Below are positions 47,590 to 58,842 of a stretch of 64,000 nt of DNA, piece by piece. The first letter of the stretch is position 1; every line of letters starts with the position of its first letter. The DNA comes from Acidovorax sp. NB1 (GTDB lineage Bacteria > Pseudomonadota > Gammaproteobacteria > Burkholderiales > Burkholderiaceae_C), in NCBI RefSeq assembly GCF_005405905.1, contig NZ_BJHU01000030.1, positions 62,001 to 126,000 on the forward strand, in the 5' to 3' direction. A program made the position numbers and the translations under genes. The notes under the pieces were generated by a model. The model worked only from the letters and a program-made list of their open reading frames with translations, made no database searches and had not been told where the DNA came from.

Positions 47590-48837
47590 TCAGGCCCCGG
47601 CAAGGGCCTGCTCAAAGTCGGCAAGCAGGTCTTCCACCTCTTCCAGGCCGACCGACAGGCGGATCATGCTGTCGGCAATGCCCATGGTGGCGCGCACGGC
47701 GGGGCCGGCCTCCCAGAAGATGGTGTGCGCCACCGGGATGATGAGCGTGCGGGTGTCAGCCAGGCCTGTGGCCTTGATGGGCAGCTGCAGGCGGTTGCAC
47801 ACGGGCAGGCACTGGTCGGGGTTGCGCAGCTCGAACGACAGCAGCCACGAGCCTGCCTTGAGGTGCTTTTTGGCAAATGCGTGCTGCGGGTGCGAGGGCA
47901 GCAGTGGGTAGTGCACGCGCGCGATGGCCGGGTGGGCCTCCAGCCACTGGGCCAGCGCCAGGGCCGTGGCGCTGGTGCGGTCCATGCGCAAGGCCAGGGT
48001 TTCGGCGCCCAGGGCCAGCTGGTGGGCGGCGTGGGACGACAGCGTGCCGCCCATGTCGCGCAGGCCCTTTTTGCGCAGCTGCTGCAGGCCCCAGCCCTTG
48101 GGGTCGCCCTTGCGGTAGGCGGCAAAGATGTTGGGGTAGCCCGACCAGTCGTACAGGCCCGTGTCGGTGATGGACCCACCCAGCGCGTCGCCCAGGCCGC
48201 CGATGCTTTTGGTGAGGGAGTTGACCACCAGCCCCGCGCCCACCGTGGCTGCGCGGAACAGGTAGGGCGAGGCCACGGTGTTGTCCACCACGTACAGCAG
48301 GCCGTGCTGCTGGCACAGCGCACCAATGCCTTCCAGGTCGGGGACTTGGGTGCCGGGGTTGGCGATGGTTTCGACAAACACCATGCGGGTGTTGGGGCGC
48401 AGCGCGGCGGCCACGTGGGCCGCGTCGGTCACATCCACGGTGGTCACTTCAATGCCCAGGTCGGCCAGCGTGCCCAGCACGCTGTTGGTGTTGCCAAACA
48501 CGAACTGGCTGGCCACCAGGTGGTCGCCCGCCTTGAGCAGTGTGAGGAACACAGCGCAGATGCCCGCCATGCCGGTGGAGAAAACGATGGTGCCGTGGCC
48601 GCGCTCCATCTGCGTGATCTTGGCCTCCAGCGCCGCCGTGGTGGGCGTGCCCTGGCGCGCGTAGTTGAAGCCGCCCTTGGCCGTGCCCTGGAAAACGGCG
48701 ATCAGGTCTTCGACCTTCTCGTAGCCGTATTGCACCGAGGTGTGGATGGGCTGGTGGATGGCGCCCTGCTCTGCGCCGCCCAGGCGGTCGGCGTGCACGA
48801 TCTGGGTGGTGAAGCTGCGGTTTTGCGGTGTCGTCAT
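47590..48837 (-). CDS. Cystathionine gamma-synthase family PLP enzyme
   Basis: This 415-residue Cys/Met metabolism PLP enzyme has YARQGTPTTAALEAKI, VFSTGMAGICAVF, the cofactor pocket VVDNTVASPYLFR and the lysine motif NSLTKSIGGLGDALGG. Family members carry out beta or gamma elimination or replacement on cystathionine, O-acyl-homoserine or methionine. The Ser/Thr-Lys motif and length fit the family; the precise reaction cannot be read. A REP-like short copy lies 110 bases upstream. Confidence 0.87.
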   Translation of the reverse strand: MTTPQNRSFTTQIVHADRLGGAEQGAIHQPIHTSVQYGYEKVEDLIAVFQGTAKGGFNYARQGTPTTAALEAKITQMERGHGTIVFSTGMAGICAVFLTLLKAGDHLVASQFVFGNTNSVLGTLADLGIEVTTVDVTDAAHVAAALRPNTRMVFVETIANPGTQVPDLEGIGALCQQHGLLYVVDNTVASPYLFRAATVGAGLVVNSLTKSIGGLGDALGGSITDTGLYDWSGYPNIFAAYRKGDPKGWGLQQLRKKGLRDMGGTLSSHAAHQLALGAETLALRMDRTSATALALAQWLEAHPAIARVHYPLLPSHPQHAFAKKHLKAGSWLLSFELRNPDQCLPVCNRLQLPIKATGLADTRTLIIPVAHTIFWEAGPAVRATMGIADSMIRLSVGLEEVEDLLADFEQALAGA

Positions 48838-48946
48838 AAAAATCTGCGGCTGCTCTGTTTCTACTGGTCTACGTGCAAGGCGGGACGACGAACACTGGCG
48901 CGATCTCTACGCCAGCGCCCCCGTGGAGCTGGCTTTGCCAGGCCAC

Positions 48947-48993
48947 CGGGGTGCGTCCCCCTCTGGGGGAAGGCGCGCCAGCGCCTCAGGGGG
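48947..48993 (+). repeat. REP-like element, short copy
   Basis: GTCCCCCTCTGGGGGAAGGC, then GCGCCAGCGCC and TCAGGGGGA, repeat the last two hairpins of the element at 38111-38212 in the same orientation; the long inner stem is missing. It lies between the sbcB and cystathionine gamma-synthase genes. Confidence 0.6.
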
Positions 48994-48995
48994 AG

Positions 48996-50441
48996 CTACC
49001 GCTCCGGTGCGATGTGCTCGGCGTAATCGTACAAGGCCCCCAGGATGTCCTGCGTGCGGTCGTCGTCTGCGGTCTCTGACAAGGTATCGATTTCGGTGAA
49101 CAGCTGCTCCACCGTGCGCGCCCCGCCCTGCCCGTCGAACAGGCAGGCGGCGCGGTGGGCCTCCCAGCGCTCTTGCTCCTCAGGCGTGAGGGTCTGCGGA
49201 AAATTGCGCGCCCGGTAGCGCCAGACCAGCTCGGTCAGGCGCGGGTCGTCAAAGCCCGTGCGGGCGGTGGCCAGCTTGGCGCCGGACATGCTGCGCAGGT
49301 CGTTCAGATAGCGGCGATCGTTGTTCCCCACAAAGCCGCCATACAGGTCCTGGTCCACGTCGGGGGCGGGCTCGGCAGGCCGGGCAAACACGGCGGGCCA
49401 GATGCCGCTCATGTCGGGCAGGCTGCGCGCCACTTCGGCATGCGCTGCTGCCTGGGCCAGGTCAATGCCCCAGCGCTGCGCCAGCGCGGGCGTGAGGGTG
49501 TTCACATTGCCCACCACCATGGGCGATTTGTTGAGGTGGATGGTCTTGATGGGCAGGCGTGTGACGCCCTCGGGCAGGTCGGCCGAGCGGGTGAACATGC
49601 GCAAGCGGATGTCCTCCACATTCAGCGCGGCCAGTTCGCGCGGGTCGTGGGCCAGGTCCCAGGCGATCAGCTCGTTCTTGTTGGTGGGGTGGCTGGCCAG
49701 CGGCCACATCACGCCCAGGCAACCACGCTCCACCGGGAACATGCCCGACACATGCAGAAACGGCCGCGCCGTGATGGCCGTGGCGGGCAGACGCAGCTCA
49801 GCGGCCACGCGGTCTTTTTTGTGCAGCGCCAGCGCAAAGTCGAACAGCTTGGTGTTGTGCTGGCGGATGAGGCGCGCGAGCGCAATGGTGGCGCGCACAT
49901 CCGACAGCGCATCGTGCGCGGCTTCGTGCAGCAGGCCGTTGGCTTTGGAGAGGTGTTCGAGCTTGAAGCTGGGCGCGCCGTCTTCCTTCTTGGGCCAGGT
50001 GATGCCATCGGGCCGCAGCGCATAGGTCATGCGCACCACATCCAGCAGATCCCATCGGCCGCACTGGTTCTGCCATTCGCGCGCATAGGGGTCGATGAGG
50101 TTGCGCCAGAACATGAAGCGCGTGATCTCGTCATCAAACCGGATGGTGTTGTAGCCCACGCCGATGGTGCCGGGCTGCGCAAACTCGGCCTCGATGCGGT
50201 TGGCAAACTCGCGCTCGGGCAGGCCTTTTTCCAGGCAGAGCTGGGGGGTGATGCCGGTGATGAGGCAGGCCTCAGGGTCGGGCAGGTAGTCGTTGGCCGG
50301 CTGGCAGTAGATCATCAGCGGCTCGCCGATCTCGTTGAGGTCGGCATCGGTGCGGATGGCGGCGAACTGCGCGGGGCGGTCGCGGCGCGTGTTGGCCCCG
50401 AAGGTTTCGTAGTCGTGCCAGAGGAAGGTGTGGGCAGCCAT
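48996..50441 (-). CDS. sbcB: Exodeoxyribonuclease I
   Basis: This 481-residue enzyme digests single-stranded DNA from 3' to 5' in recombination and repair. It starts with the DEDDh exonuclease motif HTFLWHDYETFGANTRRDRPAQFA, followed by GVGYNTIRFDDEITR and HDALSDVRATIALARL for exonuclease motifs II and III. The SH3-like and helical ends are present and the length matches E. coli SbcB. Its start lies 74 bases before repeat copy 9 and it is divergent from the lytic transglycosylase. Confidence 0.95.
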   Translation of the reverse strand: MAAHTFLWHDYETFGANTRRDRPAQFAAIRTDADLNEIGEPLMIYCQPANDYLPDPEACLITGITPQLCLEKGLPEREFANRIEAEFAQPGTIGVGYNTIRFDDEITRFMFWRNLIDPYAREWQNQCGRWDLLDVVRMTYALRPDGITWPKKEDGAPSFKLEHLSKANGLLHEAAHDALSDVRATIALARLIRQHNTKLFDFALALHKKDRVAAELRLPATAITARPFLHVSGMFPVERGCLGVMWPLASHPTNKNELIAWDLAHDPRELAALNVEDIRLRMFTRSADLPEGVTRLPIKTIHLNKSPMVVGNVNTLTPALAQRWGIDLAQAAAHAEVARSLPDMSGIWPAVFARPAEPAPDVDQDLYGGFVGNNDRRYLNDLRSMSGAKLATARTGFDDPRLTELVWRYRARNFPQTLTPEEQERWEAHRAACLFDGQGGARTVEQLFTEIDTLSETADDDRTQDILGALYDYAEHIAPER

Positions 50442-50514
50442 GGTCGGTCAGCAAACAGGGGCGGGACGGGGATGTCGGCGGGGTGGAGGCGCAACTGTAA
50501 CCGGATTTGCAGGC

Positions 50515-50571
50515 TTTTTAGGCCCCTACCGCCTGTCCATCATGCCTTTATAGCTATACAAATAATAGCAA
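50515..50571 (+). repeat. TAGCTAT-type intergenic repeat, copy 9
   Basis: TTTTTAGGCCCCTACCGCC leads to CATGCCTTTATAGCTATAC, then AAATAATAGC. It lies in the 213-base divergent region between sbcB and the lytic transglycosylase, so a role in transcript ending is unlikely for this copy. Confidence 0.75.
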
Positions 50572-50654
50572 ATCATAACCCGTGGCTGCATGGCGTTCAC
50601 TAGGTGATACACCTGCGGCCCGGCCGCAGCGTGGCCGCGCGGGACAATGGCGCC

Positions 50655-52013
50655 ATGCATTGCCCCCTCCCCAACTCCAACACCAACTCCCGCCCCACCA
50701 TCGCCTCGCCCCACCGCCCGCTGCCTGCAGGGTCCACGCCGCTGGCGGTCTGGCTCGCGGGCCTGGCGCTGGCGGGTTGTTCTGCAGTCCCCGCGCCCTC
50801 CCCCACACCTTCCGCGCCCCCCCATCCAGTGCCTGCGTCGGCCCCTGCGCCCACAGGCGCGGCCCCATCGGTGACCGATTCCAATGACCACACCGCAGGT
50901 TTTGCAGCCTGGCGCATCGAGTTTGCGGCCCAGGCCCTGGCGGCGGGCATCCAGCCGAACACGGTGCGCGATGTGCTGGGCCAGGCGCAGTGGCAGCCGC
51001 GTGTGGTGGAGCTGGACCGGGCCCAGCCCGAGTTCTCGCGCACGCCCTGGGCTTACCTCGACAGCGCGGTATCGGCCCAGCGCGTAGCCCAGGGCCAGGC
51101 CAAGCTGGCCGAACACGGCCCCACGCTGGAGGCCGCTGCCGCGCGCTACGGCGTGCCTGCCACAGTGGTCACCGCCATCTGGGGCATGGAGAGCAACTAC
51201 GGCAGCAACTTTGGCAGCTTCCGCACCGTGGACGCGCTGGCCACCCTGGCCTACGAAGGGCGCCGCCGCGCCTGGGCCCAGGGCGAGCTGCTGGCGGCGC
51301 TGCGCATCGTGGACCGGGGCGACATTGCAGCCGAACGCATGCTGGGCTCGTGGGCGGGCGCCATGGGGCACACGCAGTTTTTGCCCTCGGTGTTTCTGGC
51401 CTACGCCGTGGATGCCGATGGTGACGGGCGGCGCGACATCTGGGGCAGCATCCCCGATGTGCTGACCTCTACCGCGCACTTCCTTGCACGCTCTGGCTGG
51501 CAGGCCAGCGAGACCTGGGGCGCCGAAGTAGTACTGCTGCCCCACTTCGACCACGCCCGGGCCGACCCCGCCGTGCGGCAGACCACAGCGCAGTGGGAGG
51601 CAGAAGGCGTGCGCTCGGCCGACGGCCAGCCACTGCCAGCCCTGGGCGCGGCCTCCATCACCGCACCGGCGGGCGCGCGCGGCCCGGCCTTTGTGGTGGG
51701 AGCGAACTTCCGGGCCATCCTGCGCTACAACAACTCGGTGAACTACGCGCTGGCAGTGGCCTTGCTGTCACGCCAGATTGGCGGCGGCGCCCCTGTCATC
51801 GGCGCCTGGCCGCGCGACCTGGAGCCCTTGTCCCGCACGCAGATGCAGGCGCTGCAGGAGGCGCTGAACCGCAAAGGTTTTGCAGCGGGCACGCCCGACG
51901 GTGTGATGGGCCCTGCCACGCGCGCCGGGCTGCGCGGCTATCAGCGCAGCTTGGGCATGGCGGCAGACGGCTATCCAACGGTGGAGCTGTTGCAGCGGCT
52001 GCAAACCCCTTGA
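50655..52013 (+). CDS. Lytic murein transglycosylase, MltB family, lipoprotein with peptidoglycan-binding domain
   Basis: This 452-residue protein has a lipobox LALAGC (Cys42), then the MltB domain: WAYLDSAVSAQRVAQGQAKL, TAIWGMESNYGSNFGSF with the catalytic Glu, and SWAGAMGHTQFLPSVFLAYAV. The last ~60 residues form a PG_binding_1 domain (GFAAGTPDGVMGPATRAGLRGYQ). It cleaves peptidoglycan to 1,6-anhydro products on the inner face of the outer membrane. The ATG at 50655 gives a typical, if long, lipoprotein leader; a start 17 codons upstream is possible. A bidirectional terminator lies downstream. Confidence 0.9.
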   Translation: MHCPLPNSNTNSRPTIASPHRPLPAGSTPLAVWLAGLALAGCSAVPAPSPTPSAPPHPVPASAPAPTGAAPSVTDSNDHTAGFAAWRIEFAAQALAAGIQPNTVRDVLGQAQWQPRVVELDRAQPEFSRTPWAYLDSAVSAQRVAQGQAKLAEHGPTLEAAAARYGVPATVVTAIWGMESNYGSNFGSFRTVDALATLAYEGRRRAWAQGELLAALRIVDRGDIAAERMLGSWAGAMGHTQFLPSVFLAYAVDADGDGRRDIWGSIPDVLTSTAHFLARSGWQASETWGAEVVLLPHFDHARADPAVRQTTAQWEAEGVRSADGQPLPALGAASITAPAGARGPAFVVGANFRAILRYNNSVNYALAVALLSRQIGGGAPVIGAWPRDLEPLSRTQMQALQEALNRKGFAAGTPDGVMGPATRAGLRGYQRSLGMAADGYPTVELLQRLQTP

Positions 52014-52152
52014 TGCTGCGCTGATCGACGGGTCTGGAGCACCCAACCGGGCCCTCGGGATAGAGACGCGGTTTGAAGTGCCTTGCATTGGGCTCTATGG
52101 GGCCCAGCAGGATGGAAAGACCCAAGGTCCGCCTGCGCGGGCCAAGAAACAA

Positions 52153-52186
52153 AAAAACCCACGGCATTCACCGTGGGTTTTTTGCT
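52153..52186. terminator. Bidirectional terminator between the lytic transglycosylase and clpA genes
   Basis: AAAAACCCACGG (52153-52164) and CCGTGGGTTTTTT (52171-52183) form a perfect stem with the loop CATTCA and have U-runs on both strands. It should end both convergent transcripts. Confidence 0.9.
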
Positions 52187-52234
52187 TGTCAGGCGGCGCC
52201 CCGAAAGGCGCCCCACCAGCGGTGCCCCCCGGGG

Positions 52235-54583
52235 TCAGTCTGCCGTGGCCTCTTCTGGCTCGGCAGGCTCCGACTTGGCAGAACGCTCCTTCTTGGGCAG
52301 CGGCTGGATGTCGAGCAACACCTCGGGCGTTTCCACGCCCTTGTCGTCGGTCTTCATCTCGATGTCCACCGTCAGGCGCCCACCTTCGGTCAGGCGGCCA
52401 AACAGCAGCTCGTCGGCCAACGCGCGGCGGATGGTGTCTTGGATCAGGCGCTGCATCGGGCGTGCGCCCATGAGCGGATCGAAGCCCTTCTTGGCCAGGT
52501 GCTTGCGCAGCGTGTCGGTGAAGGTGACCTCCACCTTCTTCTCGGCCAGTTGCGTTTCCAGCTGCAGCAGGAACTTGTCCACCACGCGCAGGATGATCTG
52601 CTCGTCCAGGGCCTTGAAGTTGACGATGGCATCCAGCCGGTTGCGGAATTCGGGCGTGAACAGGCGCTTGATGTCGCCCATCTCGTCGCCCGCCTGGCGC
52701 GGGTTGGTGAAGCCAATAGTCGCCTTGTTCATGGTCTCGGCGCCGGCATTCGTGGTCATGATGATGAGCACGTTGCGGAAGTCGGCCTTGCGGCCGTTGT
52801 TGTCCGTCAGCGTGCCATGGTCCATGACCTGCAGCAGCACGTTGAAAATATCCGGGTGCGCCTTCTCGATCTCGTCGAGCAGCAGCACCGCGTGCGGCTT
52901 CTTCGTGATGGCTTCGGTCAGCAGGCCACCCTGGTCAAACCCCACATAGCCGGGGGGCGCGCCGATCAGGCGGCTCACGGCGTGGCGCTCCATGTACTCC
53001 GACATGTCGAAGCGGATCAGCTCAATGCCCATGATGTAGGCGAGCTGCTTGGCCGCTTCGGTCTTGCCCACGCCCGTGGGGCCGCTGAACAGGAAGGAGC
53101 CAATCGGCTTGTCGCCCTTGCCCAGGCCAGAGCGCGCCATCTTCACGGAAGAAGCGAGCACTTCGAGCGCCTTGTCCTGGCCGAACACCACGCTCTTGAG
53201 GTCACGCTCCAGCGTCTGCAGCTTGCTGCGGTCGTCGTTGCTGACATTGGCGGGCGGGATGCGCGCGATCTTGGCCACGATCTCTTCGATCTCGGCCTTG
53301 CCGATGGTCTTCTTGCGCTTGCTGGGCACCAAGATGCGCTGGGCCGCACCGGCCTCGTCGATCACGTCGATGGCCTTGTCGGGCAGGTGGCGGTCGTTGA
53401 TGTACTTGGCGCTCAACTCAGCCGCAGCCTGCAGGGCCGCAGCGGCGTACTTCACGCTGTGGTGCTCTTCAAAGCGGCTCTTGAGGCCCTTGAGGATGTC
53501 GATGGTCTCGGCCACGCTGGGCTCAACCACGTCCACCTTCTGGAAGCGGCGGGACAAGGCTGCATCCTTTTCGAAGATGCCACGGTATTCCGTGAAGGTG
53601 GTCGCGCCGATGCACTTGAGCTGGCCGCTGGAGAGCGCCGGCTTGAGCAGGTTGGACGCATCCAGCGTGCCGCCCGAGGCTGCGCCCGCACCGATCAGGG
53701 TGTGGATCTCATCGATGAACAGGATGGCATTGGGCTTGTCCTTGAGCGACTTGAGCACGCCCTTGAGGCGCTGCTCGAAATCCCCCCGGTACTTGGTACC
53801 CGCCAGCAGCGCGCCCATGTCGAGCGAATACACCGTGGCCTCGGCCAGGATCTCGGGCACGTCGTTCTGCGTGATGCGCCAGGCCAGGCCCTCGGCAATC
53901 GCCGTCTTGCCCACGCCAGCCTCGCCCACCAGCAGCGGGTTGTTCTTGCGGCGGCGGCAGAGGATCTGGATGGTGCGCTCGACCTCGTAGTGGCGGCCGA
54001 TCAGCGGGTCGATCTTGCCGTCCTTGGCCGCCAGGTTCAGGTTCTGGGTGAACTGCTCCAGGGGCGAGGCCTTTTCGCTGCGCTCACCACCACCGCCTTC
54101 TTCGCCCTCAGCCTGGTTCTCAGCCTTGGCGGGTTCTGGCGGCTCGCCCTTCTTGATGCCGTGGGCAATGAAGTTGACCACGTCCAGGCGCGTCACGCCC
54201 TGCTGGTGCAGGTAGTACACAGCGTGCGAGTCCTTCTCGCCGAAGATGGCCACGAGCACGTTGGCACCCGTCACCTCTTTCTTGCCATTGCCCGTGGACT
54301 GCACGTGCATGATGGCGCGCTGGATCACGCGCTGGAAGCCCAGCGTGGGTTGTGTGTCCACCTCATCGGTCCCGGCGACCTGGGGGGTGTTGTCTTTGAT
54401 GAAGTTCGACAGCGATGAACGCAGATCATCGATGTTGGCCGAACATGCGCGCAGCACTTCCGCTGCGCTGGGGTTATCGAGCAATGCAAGCAACAGATGC
54501 TCCACGGTGATGAACTCGTGGCGCTGCTGGCGGGCCTCAACAAAGGCCATGTGCAAGCTGACTTCCAGTTCCTGGGCAATCAT
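52235..54583 (-). CDS. clpA: ClpA, ATPase subunit of the ClpAP protease
   Basis: This 782-residue double-AAA+ unfoldase starts with the Clp-N domain ([36 protein letters not shown]), then Walker A GEAGVGKT, an arginine-finger first ring, and a second ring with GPTGVGKT and [16 protein letters not shown] ClpP-binding IGL/IGF loop should lie in the second module. It feeds unfolded substrates to ClpP. It follows clpS by 57 bases, as in most proteobacteria, and ends with an acidic tail. Confidence 0.97.
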   Translation of the reverse strand: MIAQELEVSLHMAFVEARQQRHEFITVEHLLLALLDNPSAAEVLRACSANIDDLRSSLSNFIKDNTPQVAGTDEVDTQPTLGFQRVIQRAIMHVQSTGNGKKEVTGANVLVAIFGEKDSHAVYYLHQQGVTRLDVVNFIAHGIKKGEPPEPAKAENQAEGEEGGGGERSEKASPLEQFTQNLNLAAKDGKIDPLIGRHYEVERTIQILCRRRKNNPLLVGEAGVGKTAIAEGLAWRITQNDVPEILAEATVYSLDMGALLAGTKYRGDFEQRLKGVLKSLKDKPNAILFIDEIHTLIGAGAASGGTLDASNLLKPALSSGQLKCIGATTFTEYRGIFEKDAALSRRFQKVDVVEPSVAETIDILKGLKSRFEEHHSVKYAAAALQAAAELSAKYINDRHLPDKAIDVIDEAGAAQRILVPSKRKKTIGKAEIEEIVAKIARIPPANVSNDDRSKLQTLERDLKSVVFGQDKALEVLASSVKMARSGLGKGDKPIGSFLFSGPTGVGKTEAAKQLAYIMGIELIRFDMSEYMERHAVSRLIGAPPGYVGFDQGGLLTEAITKKPHAVLLLDEIEKAHPDIFNVLLQVMDHGTLTDNNGRKADFRNVLIIMTTNAGAETMNKATIGFTNPRQAGDEMGDIKRLFTPEFRNRLDAIVNFKALDEQIILRVVDKFLLQLETQLAEKKVEVTFTDTLRKHLAKKGFDPLMGARPMQRLIQDTIRRALADELLFGRLTEGGRLTVDIEMKTDDKGVETPEVLLDIQPLPKKERSAKSEPAEPEEATAD

Positions 54584-54640
54584 GTGAACTCCTTTGTGCT
54601 TGCGTGGAAGGGATAACTTTAGATCGGGACAAAAGACCTG

Positions 54641-55000
54641 TTATTCAACAGGTTCACTGACACATTGCAGTGGGTGGCCCGCCTTGAGGGCGGCGTCAAG
54701 CACTTGTTCCACCTTGGTAGCGGCGACGTCGCGGGAATACACCCCGCAGACGCCTTTGCCATCCAGATGGATTTTCAACATGATCTGGGTGGCTTGCTCA
54801 CGGTCCTTGCTGAAGAACTCCTGCAGGACCACGATGACGAACTCCATGGGGGTGTAGTCGTCATTGAGCATGACCACCTGGTACATCTGGGGCGGCTGGG
54901 TCTTCTGGGTGCGCCTTTCGAGCACGACCGAACCGCCATCATCCCGCGCAGGCCGTGTGACGGGCGGCGCGGTGGGGGGTGAGGGTGGTTTTGTTGCCAT
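54641..55000 (-). CDS. clpS: ClpS, adaptor for the ClpAP protease
   Basis: This 119-residue adaptor carries N-degron substrates to ClpA. It shows [27 protein letters not shown] with the hydrophobic pocket and the EFVVxVL helix, and later [21 protein letters not shown]. The N-terminal ~35 residues are Pro/Thr-rich and disordered, as is usual. The ATG at 55000 gives the expected length; extending it upstream would leave the family. It is followed by clpA. Confidence 0.95.
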   Translation of the reverse strand: MATKPPSPPTAPPVTRPARDDGGSVVLERRTQKTQPPQMYQVVMLNDDYTPMEFVIVVLQEFFSKDREQATQIMLKIHLDGKGVCGVYSRDVAATKVEQVLDAALKAGHPLQCVSEPVE

Positions 55001-55107
55001 GAAAATCATTCTAGCGACCCGCGCAGGGGGCTGCCGCAGAAGAAGTTGGGAGTTGACCCGGTATTTTTCAAGCCATGGCTGCCACAGAGGCAGCCACTCC
55101 CCCCGCG

Positions 55108-58100
55108 TTATTCGTACACCACGCTCGCCGCCCCCGGGCCCGCCTGCGCAGTCCATGCCGCCAAGGCTGCATCCGACGGGAAAAACCGTGCGTTTTCGCC
55201 CAGTTGCAGCTCGGCCACTGCCGCCGCGTCCTCGGCCTTGCAGCGCACCCCCATGCGCACCCGCAGGCCATGCACGGCGACTTCGCCCTCGGCACTTTCC
55301 TCGCGCCGGGCCGGAAACTCCTGCACCAGTCGCGGGACATCGGGCAACTTGTCGCCCACCGCCACATGCAGGTACTTGCCAAACCGGCAGCGTGCGCCCG
55401 CCAGATCCCACACCTGCTGCACCTTCACGCGCAGGCCACCGCTGAAGTGGTCCAGTTGCAGGCGCCCCATCATCACCACGAACTCGTCTTCCTTGAGCTG
55501 GTTGCGGTAGGTGTTGATCAAGGCCTCGTCGGCCGATGCTTCGATGACGGCGGACTTGTCATCCAGCTTGAACAAGGCCAGCTTGCCCCGCTGTCCATTG
55601 ATCACCCGAAAGTCGCTGATGATCCCGGCTAGCACCTGGGGTTCGCGGCTGTCGAGCAGTTCATCGATCTGGGTGCGCACAAAGCGGCGCACCTCGGTGG
55701 CCACCTCGTCAAAAAGATGGCCGGAGAGATAAAAGCCCACCGCCGTTTTTTCCAGCGTGAGCCGCTCCTTGATGCCCCAGGGGAGTGCTTCCACCAGATC
55801 CGGCTCCTGGGTGCTGGAGCCATGGGCATCGTCGCCCATCATGTCGAACAATCCACCCTGGTTCACATTGGCCAGCGTGGCTGCTGCAAAGTCAAAAGCC
55901 CGGTCGATGGATGCCACCATCGCGGCGCGGTTCATGTTGATCGAATCGAACGCACCCGCCTTGATCAGCGCTTCCACAGTGCGTTTGTTCATGCGCGCCT
56001 TGTCCACGCGCAGGCAGAAATCGAACAGGCTCTTGAAGGGGCCGGTGGTGGAGCCGTTGGGGCCCTCGCCCCGCCCTTCGCGCGCCGCCACCATGGCTTC
56101 GATGGCCTGCTGGCCCGTGCCTTTAACGGCGCCGAGGCCATAGCGGATGATCTTGTCCGTGACCGGCTCGAACCGGTACTTGCCCCGGTTCACGTCCGGG
56201 GGTTCGAAGGTCATGCCGAAGTGCTTGACCGCGTCCTCGTACAACACCTTGAGCTTGTCGGTGTCGTCCATTTCCACGGTCATGTTGGCGCAGAAGAACT
56301 CAGCGGTGAAATGCACCTTGAGCCAGCCGGTGTGGTACGCCAGCAGGGAGTAAGCGGCGGCGTGCGACTTGTTGAAGCCGTAGCCCGCGAACTTCTCCAT
56401 CAGGTCGAACACTTCGTCGGCCTTCTCCTGGTTGATGCCTTTCTCGGCCGCCCCCTTGCGGAAGATCTCGCGGTGCTCGGCCATCTCCTCGGCCTTTTTC
56501 TTGCCCATGGCCCGGCGCAGCATGTCGGCACCGCCCAGGCTGTAGCCGCCCAGCACCTGAGCGGTCTGCATCACCTGCTCCTGGTACACCATGATCCCGT
56601 AGGTCTCCGACAGCACGGGCTCGACCAGCGGGTGTGGGTACTCCACAGGTTCCTTGCCGTGCTTGCGGTTCACGAAGGTGGGGATCAGGTCCATGGGGCC
56701 TGGACGGTAGAGCGCGTTCAGAGCGATCAGGTCTTCAAGGCGGCTAGGTTTGGCCTCCTTGAGCATGCCCTGCATGCCCCGGCTTTCAAACTGGAACACG
56801 GCCTCGGTCTTGCCCTCGGAGAACAGCCGGTACGTAGGGCCGTCATCCAGCGGAATGGCCTCGAACGCAAAGTTCTCCTGGCCCTTGTGGCGCTTCATGA
56901 TGAACTCGCGCGCGATCTCCAGGATGGTGAGCGTGGCCAAGCCCAAGAAGTCGAACTTCACGAGGCCAATAGCCTCCACGTCGTCCTTGTCGTATTGGCT
57001 CACGGCCGATTCGCTGCCCGGCTGCTGATACAGCGGGCAGAAGTCGGTGAGCTTGCCCGGCGCGATCAGCACGCCCCCGGCGTGCATGCCGATGTTGCGC
57101 GTCATGCCTTCTAGCTTTTGCGCCATCTCGATGACGGTCTTGACGTCTTCTTCCTTGCGCACGCGCTCGTAGAGCATGGGCTCCAGCTCCAGCGCGTAGT
57201 TGTTCTTGTCGCCCTCTTTCTTCACCTCGGGCGGGTACTGCAAGGTGTACGACATGCCCGGTTTGCCCGGCACCAGCTTGGAGATGCCGTCGCAGAAGGT
57301 GTAGCTCATGTCCATGACACGGCCCACATCGCGGATGGCCGCCTTGGCCGCCATCGTCCCGAAGGTGGCAATCTGGCTCACAGCGTTCTTGCCGTACTTC
57401 TCCTTCACGTAGTCGATCACGCGGTCGCGGTTGCCCTGGCAGAAGTCGATGTCGAAGTCGGGCATCGAGACCCGCTCAGGGTTCAGGAAACGCTCGAACA
57501 GCAGGTTGTATTCGAGTGGGTCCAGATCGGTGATCTTGAGCGCATAGGCTACGAGTGAGCCTGCACCCGAGCCCCGACCCGGCCCCACGGGGCAGCCATT
57601 TTCCTTGGCCCACTGGATAAAGTCGCCCACGATCAGGAAGTAGCCCGGGAAGCCCATCTTGAGGATGGTGCCGATCTCGAACTCCAGCCGCTCCACATAA
57701 CGCGGGCGCTGCTGGTCGCGATCGGTCTCTTTGGGGAAGAGCAACTTGAGGCGCTCCTCCAGCCCTGCGAAGGAAGCATTGCGGAAATGCTCATCGATGG
57801 GTATTCCATTGGGCGTGGGGAAGTCCGGGAGTTGCGGCTTGCCCAGCACCAGCGTGAGGTTGCAGCGCTGGGCGATTTCCACCGTGTTCGCCAGGGCCGA
57901 GGGCACATCGGCGAACAGCGCCTGCATCTCGGCCGATGACTTGAAATACTGGTCGCGGGTGAACTTGCGCACCCGGCGCGGATTGGCCAGGATTTCGCCT
58001 TCAGCAATGCAGATGCGGGCCTCATGGGCTTCGTAGTCGTCTGCCGTGGCAAATTGCACCGGGTGTGTGGCCACCACCGGCAGGTTCAGGCGCGCCGCCA

Positions 58101-58647
58101 GCTGGGCTGCAGCCGCGACATGGCTTTCATCGTCAACGCGGCCGGCGCGCTGCAACTCCATGTAAAAGCGGTGCGGAAAAACCCCTGCCAGGCGCAGTGC
58201 GAGGTCGGCCGCGCCGGACTCATCGCCCTTGAGCAGGGCCTGCCCCACTGGGCCCGCCTGGGCACCCGAAAGCGCAATCAGCCCCTCGGACAACTCCTCC
58301 AGCCAGGCCCAGGTACACAGCGCCAGGTTCTTGACCACGTTGCGCGTCCAGGCACGGGCCAGCAACTCCGACAGGTTGAGGTAGCCCTGACGGCTTTGCA
58401 CCAGCACGATCATGCGCGATGGTGCGGCCCCTGCTTCGCCTTCCAGGAAAATTTCAGCCCCCAGGATGGGCTTGACGCCCTTGCCACGGGCTTCCTTGTA
58501 GAACTTGATCGCGCCAAAAAGGTTGTTGAGATCGGTGATGGCCAAGGCTGGCTGGCCGTCCTTGGCGGCCGCCTTGGCCACCTCATCGATTCGATTGGTA
58601 CCGTCCACGACGGAAAATTCGGTGTGCAGGCGCAAGTGAACAAACAT
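55108..58647 (-). CDS. dnaE: DNA polymerase III alpha subunit
   Basis: This 1179-residue replicative polymerase starts with the PHP domain ([16 protein letters not shown]). The palm has [20 protein letters not shown], with the two catalytic Asp, and a third Asp further on. Fingers are represented by [23 protein letters not shown], and the OB fold and C-terminal part follow. The length and the absence of a frameshift are normal for DnaE1. It is divergent from bamD across 195 bases. The start was taken as the ATG at 58647. Confidence 0.97.
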   Translation of the reverse strand: MFVHLRLHTEFSVVDGTNRIDEVAKAAAKDGQPALAITDLNNLFGAIKFYKEARGKGVKPILGAEIFLEGEAGAAPSRMIVLVQSRQGYLNLSELLARAWTRNVVKNLALCTWAWLEELSEGLIALSGAQAGPVGQALLKGDESGAADLALRLAGVFPHRFYMELQRAGRVDDESHVAAAAQLAARLNLPVVATHPVQFATADDYEAHEARICIAEGEILANPRRVRKFTRDQYFKSSAEMQALFADVPSALANTVEIAQRCNLTLVLGKPQLPDFPTPNGIPIDEHFRNASFAGLEERLKLLFPKETDRDQQRPRYVERLEFEIGTILKMGFPGYFLIVGDFIQWAKENGCPVGPGRGSGAGSLVAYALKITDLDPLEYNLLFERFLNPERVSMPDFDIDFCQGNRDRVIDYVKEKYGKNAVSQIATFGTMAAKAAIRDVGRVMDMSYTFCDGISKLVPGKPGMSYTLQYPPEVKKEGDKNNYALELEPMLYERVRKEEDVKTVIEMAQKLEGMTRNIGMHAGGVLIAPGKLTDFCPLYQQPGSESAVSQYDKDDVEAIGLVKFDFLGLATLTILEIAREFIMKRHKGQENFAFEAIPLDDGPTYRLFSEGKTEAVFQFESRGMQGMLKEAKPSRLEDLIALNALYRPGPMDLIPTFVNRKHGKEPVEYPHPLVEPVLSETYGIMVYQEQVMQTAQVLGGYSLGGADMLRRAMGKKKAEEMAEHREIFRKGAAEKGINQEKADEVFDLMEKFAGYGFNKSHAAAYSLLAYHTGWLKVHFTAEFFCANMTVEMDDTDKLKVLYEDAVKHFGMTFEPPDVNRGKYRFEPVTDKIIRYGLGAVKGTGQQAIEAMVAAREGRGEGPNGSTTGPFKSLFDFCLRVDKARMNKRTVEALIKAGAFDSINMNRAAMVASIDRAFDFAAATLANVNQGGLFDMMGDDAHGSSTQEPDLVEALPWGIKERLTLEKTAVGFYLSGHLFDEVATEVRRFVRTQIDELLDSREPQVLAGIISDFRVINGQRGKLALFKLDDKSAVIEASADEALINTYRNQLKEDEFVVMMGRLQLDHFSGGLRVKVQQVWDLAGARCRFGKYLHVAVGDKLPDVPRLVQEFPARREESAEGEVAVHGLRVRMGVRCKAEDAAAVAELQLGENARFFPSDAALAAWTAQAGPGAASVVYE

Positions 58648-58842
58648 GGAGCCATTGTAGAAAGCCCCGCACCCGCCTGGCCGAAAGCCGGGCTCACGGC
58701 GCCGCTGGGCGATTACAGCCACCAGTACAATGCCTTGTCTGTTCAAGATGCCCGTGGGCCTTGGGCCGGAAGCGCAACGTTCGCCCCGGCCGCACAAAGC
58801 CTTGTGTGCACCTGTTCCCTCATTTGCTGAAAGCTGCTTGCG